Below are positions 15,858 to 23,691 of a stretch of 45,460 bases of DNA, one piece after another (position 1 is the stretch's first letter; each line of letters opens with the position of its first letter). The notes beneath the pieces are model-generated. The model did not search any database, was not told the origin of the DNA, and was given only the letters and a program-made list of their open reading frames with translations. Source of the stretch: an uncultured Verrucomicrobiales bacterium (GTDB lineage: Bacteria; Verrucomicrobiota; Verrucomicrobiia; Limisphaerales; Palsa-1400); the NCBI GenBank assembly GCA_903927905.1, contig CAIYOY010000102.1, forward strand, positions 1-45,460. The letters run 5' to 3'. A program made the position numbers and the translations under genes.

Positions 15858-16937
15858 TCACTTTGCTGGCGGGAGGATTTTGACGACGACGTTGGTGTAG
15901 CTGCGGGTGGAATGGCAGGTTTCGGTGCAAGTGCCGCCGAAAGGGGTGGGAGTGTAATTAATTCTGAGGGGCCAGCCTTTGACACCATAGGGGACCGAAT
16001 CGCGGATTTGGTGCTTTTGTTTTGAGGCATGGACTTCGTGGCAGGCGCGACAGGTGCGTCCGCGCTCGTCTTTGTTGACATGGACAAAATGGAGATTTTT
16101 GTCGCCGTTTCGAAATTGGGTCAGGCTGGTGGTGGTGGCAGTGGCGACCAGGGATTCCTCGTGACAGTCGAAGCAGAGGGCATAGAGCTTTGCATCGTAA
16201 GGGGAATAAAATGTCTGCGGATATTCTTTGGCCAACAGGCGGAAGTTTTCACTGCCGTGAGGGTTATGGCAGGAGGTGCAATCTTTGGTGGCGATCGGCC
16301 CGTGTTGTTCCGGGTTCTGGCTGAGGAGGGTCTTCATGTTGGTCAGGCGGAGTCCGGTATGATTGGTCAGGCCGTCCTGACCGTGGCAGTTCAAACAAAG
16401 GTCAAAGGGTTGCTTGCTCAAGAGGTGCTCGACCTCCGAGGCGTGGGGATTGTGACAGTTGAGGCATTTCTTGTCCGTGGTCAAAGCGTCATGTTTGCAT
16501 TTGGAATTGGAGGCCGCATTTTTTATCGGATCATGGCAATTCAGGCAAAGCGCATCCACATCGTTCAACAGCAGTTTGGGTTTGGCCGAGTCATGGGGGG
16601 TGTGGCAGAGGGTGCAGCGCAGTTCGGCGGGTTGGTGTTTGAATTTCCCGGTCATCACCTTTTTTATGTCATCGTGACATTCCAGGCACCCGGCGTTGAT
16701 ATCGGCTTTGAGCAGGGGACCGGGGTCTTTGGGGTCCTTGTTTTTATGGCAGGTGCTGCAGTCGGTTTTGTCCATGTCGTAGGCCGAGTGGGAAGACAGG
16801 GCTTTTTCACGCATCGGCAGGAGCAGTTTTTTGTCGGGCTCGACCATGGTCGCGACCGAAAGCGGGTTTTTCGGAGTATCCGCGCGACTGGCTGCGGTCA
16901 CCGCCAGAAGGGCCAGGATGAGAACGACAGGTTTCAT
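15858..16937 (-). CDS. Periplasmic 10-heme c-type cytochrome
   Basis: 359 residues with a Sec signal (cleavage near ASRA), nine CXXCH sites (CSTCH, CLECH, CTLCH, CLNCH three times, CTSCH, CFDCH, CRACH) and a final CX3CH (CTETCH). Several sites carry the NPH or TPH tail of doubled-CXXCH cytochromes. The spacing between sites suggests a linear haem wire. Ten haems and the neighbouring outer-membrane barrel make it a candidate for the cytochrome that plugs or docks on the barrel, analogous in role to MtrA/OmaB, though I see no sequence basis to call it MtrA. It sits downstream of the OB-fold gene. Confidence 0.9.
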   Translation of the reverse strand: MKPVVLILALLAVTAASRADTPKNPLSVATMVEPDKKLLLPMREKALSSHSAYDMDKTDCSTCHKNKDPKDPGPLLKADINAGCLECHDDIKKVMTGKFKHQPAELRCTLCHTPHDSAKPKLLLNDVDALCLNCHDPIKNAASNSKCKHDALTTDKKCLNCHNPHASEVEHLLSKQPFDLCLNCHGQDGLTNHTGLRLTNMKTLLSQNPEQHGPIATKDCTSCHNPHGSENFRLLAKEYPQTFYSPYDAKLYALCFDCHEESLVATATTTSLTQFRNGDKNLHFVHVNKDERGRTCRACHEVHASKQKHQIRDSVPYGVKGWPLRINYTPTPFGGTCTETCHSTRSYTNVVVKILPPAK

Positions 16938-16966
16938 TTTAGTAAGTCATTTGGCGGGTGGGAAAA

Positions 16967-17704
16967 TTACTCCACCGCGACTTTGGCCTGCTCGATAATG
17001 ACACTGTACTTGTAGCCCGCGCCAAAGTCCCTGTCGGTCGAAACTTTGCCAGTCACCAAGACAGTGTCGCCGACCTTAACCTTGGTCTCCGAGGTGATCA
17101 TCAGATCGTCCTCCCCAACGTGGCCGGTTCCATCCTTCAGATGAATCCAGTTTTGGCCGAGAATTTTTTCATTATATTTGACTACTTTGCCGCGCACTTT
17201 GACTGACTGGCCTTTGAGTTTGGATTTGCCGGCAAAAATTTCTTCGACGGTTTTACCGCCTTCGGCTTTTTTAATGCCGGTCAAATCCACCTTCGGCGTT
17301 TTGGCGTGTTCCTTCGTCAGCTTGGGATGACCCGGCGGCAAATGATCGCCCGGTTCCTCCGGTTTGGCCCCGTTGACCAAGACCTTGCCGGTAAAATAGA
17401 CCGAATCGAAATCGCGGTTCAAAGTTGGGCTGTGGTATCCCGCCATCTGCAAAGCCCCAAAAATGGTGACCGCATCCCCGGGCTTTACCTTGAACTGCGG
17501 CGCAGCGGCCCAAAGCTTCGCCTTGCCCGTGTCCAGCAGGATGTAAGTGTAGGTGGAGGCGTTGGTGGCTTCAACCACCTTGCCGGAAATGGTGTCAGCC
17601 TGGTTGACAGACGGTTGGGCAGTTTTTCCATCGCCCCTGGCAGCAGTCGCGGCCAATCCGAGGCAACAGACGAGTAACAGGTTTTTCATTTTCATAGGTT
17701 TCAT
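16967..17704 (-). CDS. Periplasmic protein with two OB-fold-like domains (NrfJ-like)
   Basis: 245 residues with a Sec signal (cleavage near ATAARG) and two repeats of an OB-like barrel. One is at about 40-115 (TISGKVVEATNASTYTYILL ... KVKPGDAVTIFG) and one at about 160-245 (VRGKVVKYNEKILGQNWIHL ... VKVGDTVLVTGKV). Such modules occur beside multiheme cytochrome genes in metal-reducing and nitrite-reducing bacteria (NrfJ-related proteins). Despite nucleic-acid-binding database names, export makes DNA binding unlikely. No Cys in the mature region, so no haem. An assembly or partner role for the flanking 10- and 12-heme cytochromes is inferred from position, 22 to 29 bp from each. Confidence 0.75.
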   Translation of the reverse strand: MKPMKMKNLLLVCCLGLAATAARGDGKTAQPSVNQADTISGKVVEATNASTYTYILLDTGKAKLWAAAPQFKVKPGDAVTIFGALQMAGYHSPTLNRDFDSVYFTGKVLVNGAKPEEPGDHLPPGHPKLTKEHAKTPKVDLTGIKKAEGGKTVEEIFAGKSKLKGQSVKVRGKVVKYNEKILGQNWIHLKDGTGHVGEDDLMITSETKVKVGDTVLVTGKVSTDRDFGAGYKYSVIIEQAKVAVE

Positions 17705-17726
17705 ATTTTTAGCGTCATGGCGCCTT

Positions 17727-19481
17727 TTAGTATTTCAAGTTGGAATCGTGATTTTTGTCATGGCACGTCAGCGTGCAGTTGTCACGGCCTGGGCCGGTGT
17801 TGGAATAACTGATGATTTGGCCCGGCGGGGCGGAGACATACAGGGTGTTGAAATTAATCAGGTTCGGATTGCCGGAAACGCCATGTGAATCATGGCAAGT
17901 GGTGCAGGCGGCTTGTTTGCCGGGCCGTAATATATGCCTGGAATGCCCCTTCCAACTCTGATCTCCCAAGATGCTGGCCCGGCTGTGGCACTTATAGCAC
18001 AGGGCGTAATTGGCCGGGCTTTCGGGCGTGGAATCCGTAGTCAGCAGTTGGCGTTCGAGCATGGGCGCGAACCGGGAACCATGCGGACCGTTGGGGCCCT
18101 GGCCACCCGCATTTGGCCCCGTGTCGCTGTTGTGACAATCGGTGCAATAGGTCAGGCTGGTCGTTTTCCACGGAGCGATCAGGCTGGGCACGTTGTGGTT
18201 CCGGCCCGGAGCGACCACCGGATGGAAACTCTGATTGGCCGTGGAAAATGCCAGCCGTTTGTTGGTCTGGTCAAACTGACGCGTAACGACCGCCGGTCCG
18301 CGCTGCACACTATCCCCGTGACACCGGAAGCAAAGTTCGTATTCCATTTCAATATTTTTGATCAAACCGCCCAAAGCGGTAACACCGGACACTCCGGCCA
18401 GAGCGCCGGAGGCATGCGGGGCGGCGGCTGGGGTCGAGTTGGCCGCATGGGAATTATGGCAATCAGCGCAAACGGCATGGCGGCTCTTGGGATTGACCGG
18501 GTCTTCCGTCGAATCATGTTCCCGGCCGCTGAACGCAGTCGAATGGGCGCTGTTCTTTTTTAAATCGGCGGACAGGTTCTTTTTGGTCACGGTTCCATCA
18601 TGGCAACTGAGACAATTGTCTTCCGGTGATTCAAATTTCATCAAATGCTGCCTGGCCCCGGCTTTGTGGTTGGAATGACAGCTGGCGCAGCCCATGGCCG
18701 ACACGGTGGTCGTTTTCGGCTGGGTTTTCGCGAGCGAATTAACCCCTCCCTTGGTGGCGACAATCTTGGGCGATGGCGCGCTGGAAAGCGCGTGGACCGA
18801 AGTAGGCCACGTTTCGGGCGAGTGACAGCTAAGACAGATCGCTGAACCGGTGTTGTCCATGACCAGAAAATTTCCGAACTGATTGTCATGCGCATTGTGA
18901 CAAGCGGTGCATTGCATGCGTCCACTGCCGTCCAGCCGGACTTTGCCGGTCAAACTGGCCGGGTCCTTAAGCTGCGAATCTTTGTTCATCAAGTCGTGAT
19001 CAAAGACAAAGGAAATGGGATGGTCGCCGGACAAATCGGTGCCCAGGTTGCTCGGGCCCGCCGGCATGGTCGTCACGCCATTGCGCAGGGTGATCGGCGT
19101 GGCCCGGCTGCTAACGCTGCCCAGAGCCACGGTGCCATCATGACAACTCAAACAAAGCCGGGACGCGCCGTTGGGCTGGGGGATGGTCAAACCAATGGCA
19201 TCCAGCGTCGGACTGCTATAGACAGTATAATTGCTGACGCTCGAAGAGTTGTGGTTCCACAAAGGCGTGGCTCCGGCGGACCGATGGGAGGTGTGGCAGA
19301 AAATACAAACATCCATTTCCGCGGTGGCCCGGTTGGTTCCCGGGCCGGAGACGGAAAGATTATGCACGGAAAAAACGACCGACTCGGCCCGGGAAGTGGC
19401 ACAAGCCAGTAGGATCACCAGGATCAATACTCCCGGCCAAACGCGGCGCGGACAATGGATTGGTTTGAATTCAGTTTTCAT
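17727..19481 (-). CDS. Large exported 12-heme c-type cytochrome
   Basis: 584 residues with an N-terminal signal, eleven CXXCH sites (CIFCH first, near residue 58) and a last CX3CH (CTLTCH) close to the C-terminus. The repeated CLSCHDGTV block and the CHTSH, CHNAH, CHNSH and CHDSH tails mark a doubled-CXXCH cytochrome. Ser/Gly/Pro-rich linkers between haem blocks are typical of surface or periplasmic multiheme wires. Its start overlaps the stop of the NHL lipoprotein gene (ATGA), which in turn lies 1 bp from the barrel gene. The three are translated as a unit, so this is the best candidate for the barrel's main cytochrome partner. Confidence 0.9.
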   Translation of the reverse strand: MKTEFKPIHCPRRVWPGVLILVILLACATSRAESVVFSVHNLSVSGPGTNRATAEMDVCIFCHTSHRSAGATPLWNHNSSSVSNYTVYSSPTLDAIGLTIPQPNGASRLCLSCHDGTVALGSVSSRATPITLRNGVTTMPAGPSNLGTDLSGDHPISFVFDHDLMNKDSQLKDPASLTGKVRLDGSGRMQCTACHNAHDNQFGNFLVMDNTGSAICLSCHSPETWPTSVHALSSAPSPKIVATKGGVNSLAKTQPKTTTVSAMGCASCHSNHKAGARQHLMKFESPEDNCLSCHDGTVTKKNLSADLKKNSAHSTAFSGREHDSTEDPVNPKSRHAVCADCHNSHAANSTPAAAPHASGALAGVSGVTALGGLIKNIEMEYELCFRCHGDSVQRGPAVVTRQFDQTNKRLAFSTANQSFHPVVAPGRNHNVPSLIAPWKTTSLTYCTDCHNSDTGPNAGGQGPNGPHGSRFAPMLERQLLTTDSTPESPANYALCYKCHSRASILGDQSWKGHSRHILRPGKQAACTTCHDSHGVSGNPNLINFNTLYVSAPPGQIISYSNTGPGRDNCTLTCHDKNHDSNLKY

Positions 19482-20506
19482 GGCGGTCCTATATATTTAA
19501 AAACCTGCACGCGGCGGTTGTAACCGTCGGCCACATAAATTTCATTTCCGGGGCCAATGGCGATGCCGCCGGGCATGCTAAATTCACCGGGGCCGTCGCC
19601 GCGCTGGCCAAAATTGAGCAGCAAGTGGCCGCCCTGATCAAAAACCTGGAGATTGGCAAAGACGGCATCGGCCACATAGATGTGCCCGAAGCTGTCGGCG
19701 GCCACGCCTTTGGGCCGGCTGAAATTTCCCGAAGTGTCGCCGTTGCCGCCAAATTCCGAGAGAAATTTCCCTGTCAAATCAAAAACCTGCACGCGGCTGT
19801 TCAACGAATCGGTCACCAGCCAACGGCCCTGGGTGTCGGCGGCGATATGGGTCGGGAAATTAAATTCACCCGGAGCGGCCCCCCGCCGGCCAAACTGGAA
19901 TCGCAACTTTCCTTGCAGATCAAAGACAAAAACGGCATGGGCCTGGGAATCCACCACTGCCAGTTCATCGCCAGCCAGCGCCACGCCGGAAGGTCGGAGC
20001 AGCGGGGTGGAAATCTCCCAGACCGGCTTGCCATTGTCGCCAAAGGCAAAAACCCGGCCCAATTCGGAATCCGCCACGTAAAAGATCCCCTTCCGTCGGG
20101 CCACGGCGACAGGTGAGGCAAAACGGGTTTTGCCCACCGCCGCATAATGACGCCATTGGTGTTTGGTGAAGTCGCAGTAACAAATCCGGTTTGCGCCGGT
20201 ATCGGTGATGCAGAGGTTGCCCAATTCGTCGAGCGCGAGGCCGAAGGGTTTCTGCAAGGCCAGATCTTCACCCTGACCGCCGGTAATCCAGCGGCCAATC
20301 CGGGTAAAGACCGAAAGGCTCTGGCCAATGTCGCGGGGGTCTTTGAGATCGCGGAGCCAAGTGATCCTGGCTTCATCCGGCGGTGAAGGCCAGACATGGG
20401 GGGCGGTTGGTTGGGCCGGTTTCTCCGTTTTCTGGGAAACGCAGGAAACGGCGAGCAGGGCCAAAGCCGCCAGAGCAACGATTCCGCGATGGATTTTTTT
20501 CAGCAT
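19478..20506 (-). CDS. NHL-repeat beta-propeller lipoprotein (copy 2)
   Basis: 342 residues with a lipobox (LLAVSC near residue 22) followed by a Pro-rich linker and six or so NHL blades. Blade motifs include KPFGLALDELGNLCITDTGANRI, FNFPTHIAADTQGRWLVTDS, FSRPKGVAADSFGHIYVADA and FSMPGGIAIGPGNEIYVADG (each given only in part). The fold is a scaffold for protein-protein contacts. It resembles the lipoprotein at 23692-24792 in both lipid anchor and the PPDEARITWL/PPDEPRLQFL opening, so the two are paralogues. Genetic coupling to the 12-heme cytochrome and the barrel suggests a structural part of the outer-membrane conduit. Confidence 0.88.
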   Translation of the reverse strand: MLKKIHRGIVALAALALLAVSCVSQKTEKPAQPTAPHVWPSPPDEARITWLRDLKDPRDIGQSLSVFTRIGRWITGGQGEDLALQKPFGLALDELGNLCITDTGANRICYCDFTKHQWRHYAAVGKTRFASPVAVARRKGIFYVADSELGRVFAFGDNGKPVWEISTPLLRPSGVALAGDELAVVDSQAHAVFVFDLQGKLRFQFGRRGAAPGEFNFPTHIAADTQGRWLVTDSLNSRVQVFDLTGKFLSEFGGNGDTSGNFSRPKGVAADSFGHIYVADAVFANLQVFDQGGHLLLNFGQRGDGPGEFSMPGGIAIGPGNEIYVADGYNRRVQVFKYIGPP

Positions 20507-20507
20507 T

Positions 20508-22514
20508 TCAAAAGTTCCTCCTGAATTTAAGAAAGACGTAATCTTTCTGCCTCTTTTCGTTGCGAAAATCCAAGTCTTGATGTTCGTAGCCCAAGTTTAC
20601 CTGTATTTTACCGTACAACCAATTCAAATATGTCCGCGCGGCCAGCAAGTTCTGGCTCGTATTAAAACCGGTTTGCCGTTGATAGCCCACCTCGTTCCGC
20701 CAGGTCAACTGCGGCAGGGGGCGCAGGTCATAGTTCAGCATGAAATTGTAAAACGTTGAGCGTTGCGTCTGATTGGTGGACAATCCGCTGCCGCTGGTAT
20801 TGACGGCCCATTGCTGGCTGAGATTAATTCCCAGGGTGGAGCCATCGGTTATCGCCATGGAGTAGTTTTCCCCGAGATTAAAACTCTTCAGGGTGAAGAA
20901 GGTCGAGCGCTGGTCGGTATAATCCGCATTGAGCGACAGATGCCGCCAGGTGAAACTCGCCCCCGCCTGCATGACCTCGTCGTTTTCCACCACAAAATCA
21001 GCCGATGAAGCCTGATTTTTGGTGGCACTATAGCGCGCGTACAAGGCCGCCATTTCATCCCAAAAGCTCAGCCGGATTTGAAAGGAATCACTGAAGGTCG
21101 AAGAAGTGGCGGACGGATTGTTTTGAATCGTGTAGGTGACCTGGATGATGGCCCCGGGCTGGATATGACTGGGCCCGAAAGGGTTGATTTGAATCTGCCA
21201 TGGATCGGTGGCCGAGATAACCAGGAAATCCGCCGGATCCAATGGGATGGCATTGGAATCGGTCACGCTGATGACCGCAACAGTGCGCGTATGGGTCAAT
21301 TTCACCAGGTTGTTGATAGGCACGGCATGGGATTCATTGGGCACGAGCAACCCCCCCCCGCCCGAATTCTGGCTGTTTAAATTGTAACCCATAGCGCCGC
21401 CCAGCGACAGCCGGCCCCAGGAGCCGAGGCGTTTGGTGTAGTCCTCGGAAACAGTAATTCCACCGGAGGTGGAATCGGTGGACGAACCTGCTGAACTGCT
21501 ATCAGACCGGTTACCGTTCAAACCCAGAGTGGAAGTCAGACTTTCATACAATTCGTGGCGCAAGCCGGCCCCGGCGTAAAGTTGCCGGGAATCGTAACCG
21601 TCGCCGGAAAACTGCGAGAACGTTCCCTGATCGTAATTATGCAGACGCGGGGTCAGTTCCAGATCGTAATTGGCCGCCGCCGTTAAATCCGACTCGGTCG
21701 CACCCTTTGCCTCCCGGGTGGTAAACCGAAAAGATGACTTCAAAACGCTCTGCTCGAAGTGCTCGATGTCCTGCACGGTCACATGGTGGGAAAAATTTTG
21801 ATTGGCGAAGCTGGAGTGCAAACTCTCGGTTCGCCGGTCATATTGCGCATATTGGTAGGCGAGATCCGTGAAGGCATCATTTTTCCGCTCGTTCCGCGCC
21901 TGGAAATCCAGGATGCTTTGTTCGTTGATCGTGCGCTGGGTCAATTCCTGGCCGTCCTCGCGGGTTTGATAAAAGGAAACTTTGAATGGCACCGGCCCCT
22001 CCCGATAGCCGGTGGACACCCCCCAGTTTTGCGCATCCACCGTGGTGGTGTTGTAGAAACCGTAGCGGACGTCCTGATGGGAACGATTGAAGGTAAACGT
22101 GGTGGCATAAGGTTTGACCGAAAGTAATTCAGCAGTCAACCGGCCGTCCAACATCGTTTGGTCCGTTTGATATTTTTGGCCGGATTCAGTCGTTTGCCGC
22201 CACATATAGCCAGGCTCCAGGAGCGCCGAATAGTTGAAGAGAGAAGGATGGTAAATGTAGTTGTCCCAGCCCACCCCCAGACGCGGCGCCATATACAGGT
22301 GGGTGGTTTCCTGCTTCCCACCCACGGTAGTTTGATAAGTGTCTCGCTCCGCGTCCATGTCTATTTCGAAATACTTCAACTTCGGCACCCACCGGGAAGT
22401 CTCCGGGGTTTCGTCCGACCCCGCCCAGTCGCGGTACTGCGACCGGGCGGAAGTACCCGCCCAAAGCAACGACAATACTATCAAGCATTTCGTTATGTTT
22501 GATTGGACATTCAT
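20508..22514 (-). CDS. Outer-membrane beta-barrel of a porin-cytochrome conduit
   Basis: 668 residues with a signal peptide (cleavage near TSARSQ) and many alternating amphipathic strands rich in Tyr, Trp and Phe. It ends in KFRRNF, a terminal Phe typical of barrel assembly signals. The repeated strand-turn-strand pattern through residues 60-370 and 490-668 suits a large barrel of twenty or more strands. Residues about 400-470 interrupt the barrel pattern with a folded, Pro- and Asp-rich segment (PLDPADFLVISATDPWQIQI) that could be a loop domain. Genes for multiheme cytochromes and NHL lipoproteins abut on both sides (1 and 4 bp). By analogy with MtrB/OmbB it should sheathe a cytochrome across the outer membrane. 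Confidence 0.82.
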   Translation of the reverse strand: MNVQSNITKCLIVLSLLWAGTSARSQYRDWAGSDETPETSRWVPKLKYFEIDMDAERDTYQTTVGGKQETTHLYMAPRLGVGWDNYIYHPSLFNYSALLEPGYMWRQTTESGQKYQTDQTMLDGRLTAELLSVKPYATTFTFNRSHQDVRYGFYNTTTVDAQNWGVSTGYREGPVPFKVSFYQTREDGQELTQRTINEQSILDFQARNERKNDAFTDLAYQYAQYDRRTESLHSSFANQNFSHHVTVQDIEHFEQSVLKSSFRFTTREAKGATESDLTAAANYDLELTPRLHNYDQGTFSQFSGDGYDSRQLYAGAGLRHELYESLTSTLGLNGNRSDSSSAGSSTDSTSGGITVSEDYTKRLGSWGRLSLGGAMGYNLNSQNSGGGGLLVPNESHAVPINNLVKLTHTRTVAVISVTDSNAIPLDPADFLVISATDPWQIQINPFGPSHIQPGAIIQVTYTIQNNPSATSSTFSDSFQIRLSFWDEMAALYARYSATKNQASSADFVVENDEVMQAGASFTWRHLSLNADYTDQRSTFFTLKSFNLGENYSMAITDGSTLGINLSQQWAVNTSGSGLSTNQTQRSTFYNFMLNYDLRPLPQLTWRNEVGYQRQTGFNTSQNLLAARTYLNWLYGKIQVNLGYEHQDLDFRNEKRQKDYVFLKFRRNF

Positions 22515-22518
22515 CGGG

Positions 22519-23130
22519 TCAGGGAGGGTTGGGCCCTTTCTTCGGCACGGCCTTCAACAGTTTCAAATCCAGGCTGGCGTGCGGATCATGGCATTGCAGA
22601 CAGGACTTGCCTTCGGAACCCGCATGACCTTTGACCGCTTTGAGGTCTTTTTCCTCGTGGCAATCAAGACAGAGGGTCGCCAGCGGCTTGATCAACATGA
22701 ACTTCTCATTGGCGGCGTGCGGGTTGTGACAGGAAAGACATTCGCCGTTTTCCACCGGAGCGTGCACCGATTTGGCCAGTTTGGTTTTGTTTTGCAGGTC
22801 ATCGTGGCACTCGTAACAAAGGTTTCCGCCGTCGCGTTTAAGCAACTTCTTGACCAGGGAGGAATGTGGCTCATGACAGGCCGTGCAGGCGCCTGATTCG
22901 GCCGGCGCATGGGTGAATTTGGCCTTGGCCGCAAAATCGTCATGACAATCGAAACACAGAGCCTTGCCTGGCAGCTTGGTCAGAAACGGGTTGGGACCGC
23001 CGTGCGGCACGTGGCAGTCGAGACAATCGCCGGATTCAACGGGCAGATGTTTGACCGGTCCCTTCGCCAGGGGATTGTGGCAAGTCAGGCAAAGGGCGTT
23101 TCCTTTTTTAAGCAAAAGCTTCTTATTGGG
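22519..23130 (-). pseudogene. 3' part of 11-heme lipoprotein cytochrome, cut off by in-frame TAG
   Basis: Continues the upstream frame after a single TAG (23131-23133), without a shift. It begins PNKKLLLKKGNALC and carries eight haem sites (CLTCH, CLDCH, CFDCH, CTACH, CYECH, CLSCH, CLDCH, CLQCH). The sequence across the stop aligns in register with an internal repeat: SPHE-stop-PNKKLLLKKGNALC against EPHSSLVKKLLKRDGGNLC. The stop therefore replaces one residue of an otherwise intact unit. A TTG at 23115 with AAGAAG upstream could restart translation, but that product has no export signal. CAG or TCG to TAG are the simplest origins. Confidence 0.75.
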
Positions 23131-23574
23131 CTATTCATGCGGCGAGTGGCAGCGGGAGCACTGGCCGTCATCCACCGGCTTGTGTTTGACTGTCATGGGA
23201 GACAAAAAATCCTTGTGACAGGAGAAACAAAGCGGTCGTTGCGAAACCCTGGCAATCAGCGAGACCGTCGCGGTCTCATGACATTGTTCGCATTTATTCT
23301 CCCCAAAGGGTGGATGAACGGTCATCGTCGAATTGGTTGACTTGGTCGCGGCCAAGCGCGCAATCGCCGCCGCCACGGCGGAGTTTTTGCGGGGCGGCCG
23401 TTTTCTGGACACCACGGCCAGCTGGTTCGTCACCCCCTCGGGGGGGACCCCGTCAAAGAAAATGCTCAGCCACTTCTGTTTGTTCGTGGCACAGCCGGCC
23501 GCCAAAAACAAGACCCCGACCAGCAAAGCGCTCAAGATGGCAATGAGGCGTGGGGTTTTCACATTGCAGGACAA
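23131..23574 (-). CDS. 11-heme lipoprotein cytochrome, 5' part (ends at premature TAG)
   Basis: 147 residues with a lipobox (FLAAGC, about residue 28), a linker rich in Lys, Arg and Ala, and three haem sites (CEQCH, CFSCH, CSRCH) before the stop in SPHE-TAG. Read through, the gene would encode about 351 residues with eleven CXXCH sites in the doubled-CXXCH arrangement (CxxCHxPH then LCxxCH). A lipid-anchored multiheme cytochrome next to the barrel gene would be the outer- or inner-leaflet terminal of the conduit. As it stands only a three-heme fragment is made. Confidence 0.8.
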   Translation of the reverse strand: MSCNVKTPRLIAILSALLVGVLFLAAGCATNKQKWLSIFFDGVPPEGVTNQLAVVSRKRPPRKNSAVAAAIARLAATKSTNSTMTVHPPFGENKCEQCHETATVSLIARVSQRPLCFSCHKDFLSPMTVKHKPVDDGQCSRCHSPHE

Positions 23575-23691
23575 CCTTCAGGGCAGCTCCGGGTCTCAAA
23601 TTTCCCAAGGCTCTCCGGCGCGCAAGCTGGATTTTGGAACCTGGATTTTTTTTTAGGTTTGCGATTGGCAGTTTGGCGTTTCACGCGTTAC

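Noticed and set aside
15858-22514. Naming the 10-heme cytochrome and barrel mtrA and mtrB
   Set aside because: The roles look analogous, but I see no specific sequence match, and several unrelated barrel-cytochrome families exist.
9761-23133. Genome-wide reassignment of TAA/TAG to glutamine
   Set aside because: TAA ends many genes here in good context and TAG ends the NrfD gene next to its neighbour. Only two genes contain internal stops.
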